Source: Rallus limicola
Lineage: Eukaryota > Chordata > Aves > Gruiformes > Rallidae
Length of the DNA stretch: 64,000 nucleotides
Assembly (NCBI GenBank): GCA_022605955.1
Contig: JAKCOZ010000085.1
Coordinates: forward strand, 1 to 64,000
Direction of reading: 5' to 3'
Under the pieces are notes generated by a model, which saw only the letters and a program-made list of their open reading frames with translations, did no database searches and was not told the DNA's origin. Shown here one piece after another: positions 62,869 to 64,000 of this stretch. Position 1 is the first letter of the stretch. Each line of letters starts with the position of its first letter. The position numbers were made by a program, and so were the translations under genes.

Positions 62869-64000
62869 CTGCAGGAACAAACAACATAGATGGGTATTAA
62901 CAAAAATTATGGCAGAACACATTATTATTTAACTACTGTTGAGATGGAGGCTTCCTCATGCATCAGGCTCTCACCATACAGTGCTCTGTACAAATGGAAT
63001 AAAACCAGGTGCAGTTCCAAAAAGTAAAAAAGTCGTTATTTTTTGAAAAGACAAAATCTGAACCCCCCAAAATTAATTCAAAGTAATGTTAATGTCAAAA
63101 ACTACTTTCAAGGACTACTAACCAAAATCATTCTTACTTCTAAATGATACGTAACATGTCAGCAGTGCTAACATTCACTGCAACCTCATTTGACATTTGC
63201 AACTAAACTGTCTTCACCTCCTTACTGTGATAGTCAGCCAAGGCTGGCATGTTGGAGAATATATTCAGAAGAGGCACTGGCTACGACTGAGTAAGGTATA
63301 CAAAGCAATACGAGTAGAATCACCTTTCTTCCTACTCACTGGACACTTACTATTGGGGTGGCAAGTCCAGCATTTATACTACATGAAAATGTATCTTGAA
63401 AAGTCCTTAGTTTTGAAACTAATCTCATGAAAACATCCTGAGAAGAGCTTCCATTTTATTAGCATCTTGACATTCCTGCTTAGTTCACCTGTTCAAGGAC
63501 ATACATGAGCGTGTACAGCACATTCTAGATGCTTGCATACCCTGGCATCAGTCTTGCACAGGATTTCTGGACAAAGTCACTCTCCAGTTAAGAGAGAAAA
63601 CAAAAGGAGATGACAGATTTAAAGAAATAAAGACAGACAGTCTGGTTTACCCAAACCATGGAGCCTGCCTCCTGTCAGGCAGACAGCTTTTATTCTGTCT
63701 CATTAGAACAGCACAGCTCGAGTTAGTAACTGTAATTAGCCTTTCCAAAAATCTGTAGAACTGGGACAGCAAAGCGGGCAAACCTCTCCAAAGTCAAGGA
63801 CAAAAGCATCCAAGTACTATAACCTGAGGCAGACTACAGATAATTTTTTACTGATAAGCCTCAGGTTTTCCCTTTCATAAAGAAGTAAAAAACAAAGGGA
63901 TTTTATTCTGGATTAGATGAAATCAAACTAATGTGGCAAATAGTCCCGATCTTTGTGTGCAATGTTCTGCATGTTTGGAATTGAGTGAAGACTGCAACAG
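62869..64000. other. Noncoding stretch to window end
   Basis: No exon or repeat recognised. It would be the intron upstream of the NAALADL2-type exon; the preceding exon (beginning AEVIDVSYG in the human protein) is not in it. Confidence 0.5.

Overview
The window looks like vertebrate, specifically avian, DNA. It has large introns with GT-AG splice sites, CR1 LINE fragments ending in the bird-type 3' tail, two families of LTR that I know from bird genomes, and an old gammaretrovirus-like env remnant. There are no bacterial-style operons. Almost all of the coding signal lies on the minus strand in short exons. Most long open frames elsewhere appear to be chance.

The core is the 3' half of a cAMP phosphodiesterase gene of the PDE4D type on the minus strand (47693 down to 35311). 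Nine consecutive exons carry intact splice sites and one uninterrupted frame. They cover the end of UCR2, the linker, the whole catalytic domain and the C-terminal tail. The metal-binding and substrate residues are present. The protein differs from the usually very conserved PDE4D at many positions, and its last ~20 residues are replaced after an apparent frameshift. I found no UCR1 or main UCR2 exon in the ~15 kb upstream. A GC-rich promoter-like patch near 56.8-57.3 kb holds a perfect CRE and a possible short first exon.

This block is flanked by two NAALADL2-type exons, also on the minus strand, at 2739-3009 and 62715-62868. Their order is the reverse of their order in the protein. The window therefore looks rearranged or segmentally duplicated: pieces of two genes that I believe are unlinked in other birds (PDE4D on Z, NAALADL2 on an autosome) are interleaved. 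A degenerating sex-linked (W) or otherwise duplicated, repeat-rich region would fit. A misassembly must be excluded.

Layout: 0-0.15 kb C-rich minisatellite; 2.7-3.0 kb NAALADL2 exon; 3-22 kb mostly unique noncoding DNA with CR1 and LTR scraps; 22.3-23.4 kb CpG island with donor sites facing both ways and a possible plus-strand noncoding transcript to 24.15 kb; 26.0-26.5 kb solo-type LTR; 28.9-30.9 kb endogenous retrovirus remnant; 31-35 kb unique noncoding DNA with a tetranucleotide microsatellite; 35.3-47.7 kb PDE4D-type exons; 47.7-62.7 kb intronic or intergenic DNA with the CRE promoter, a CR1 and an LTR fragment; 62.7-62.9 kb NAALADL2 exon; then unannotated sequence to the end.
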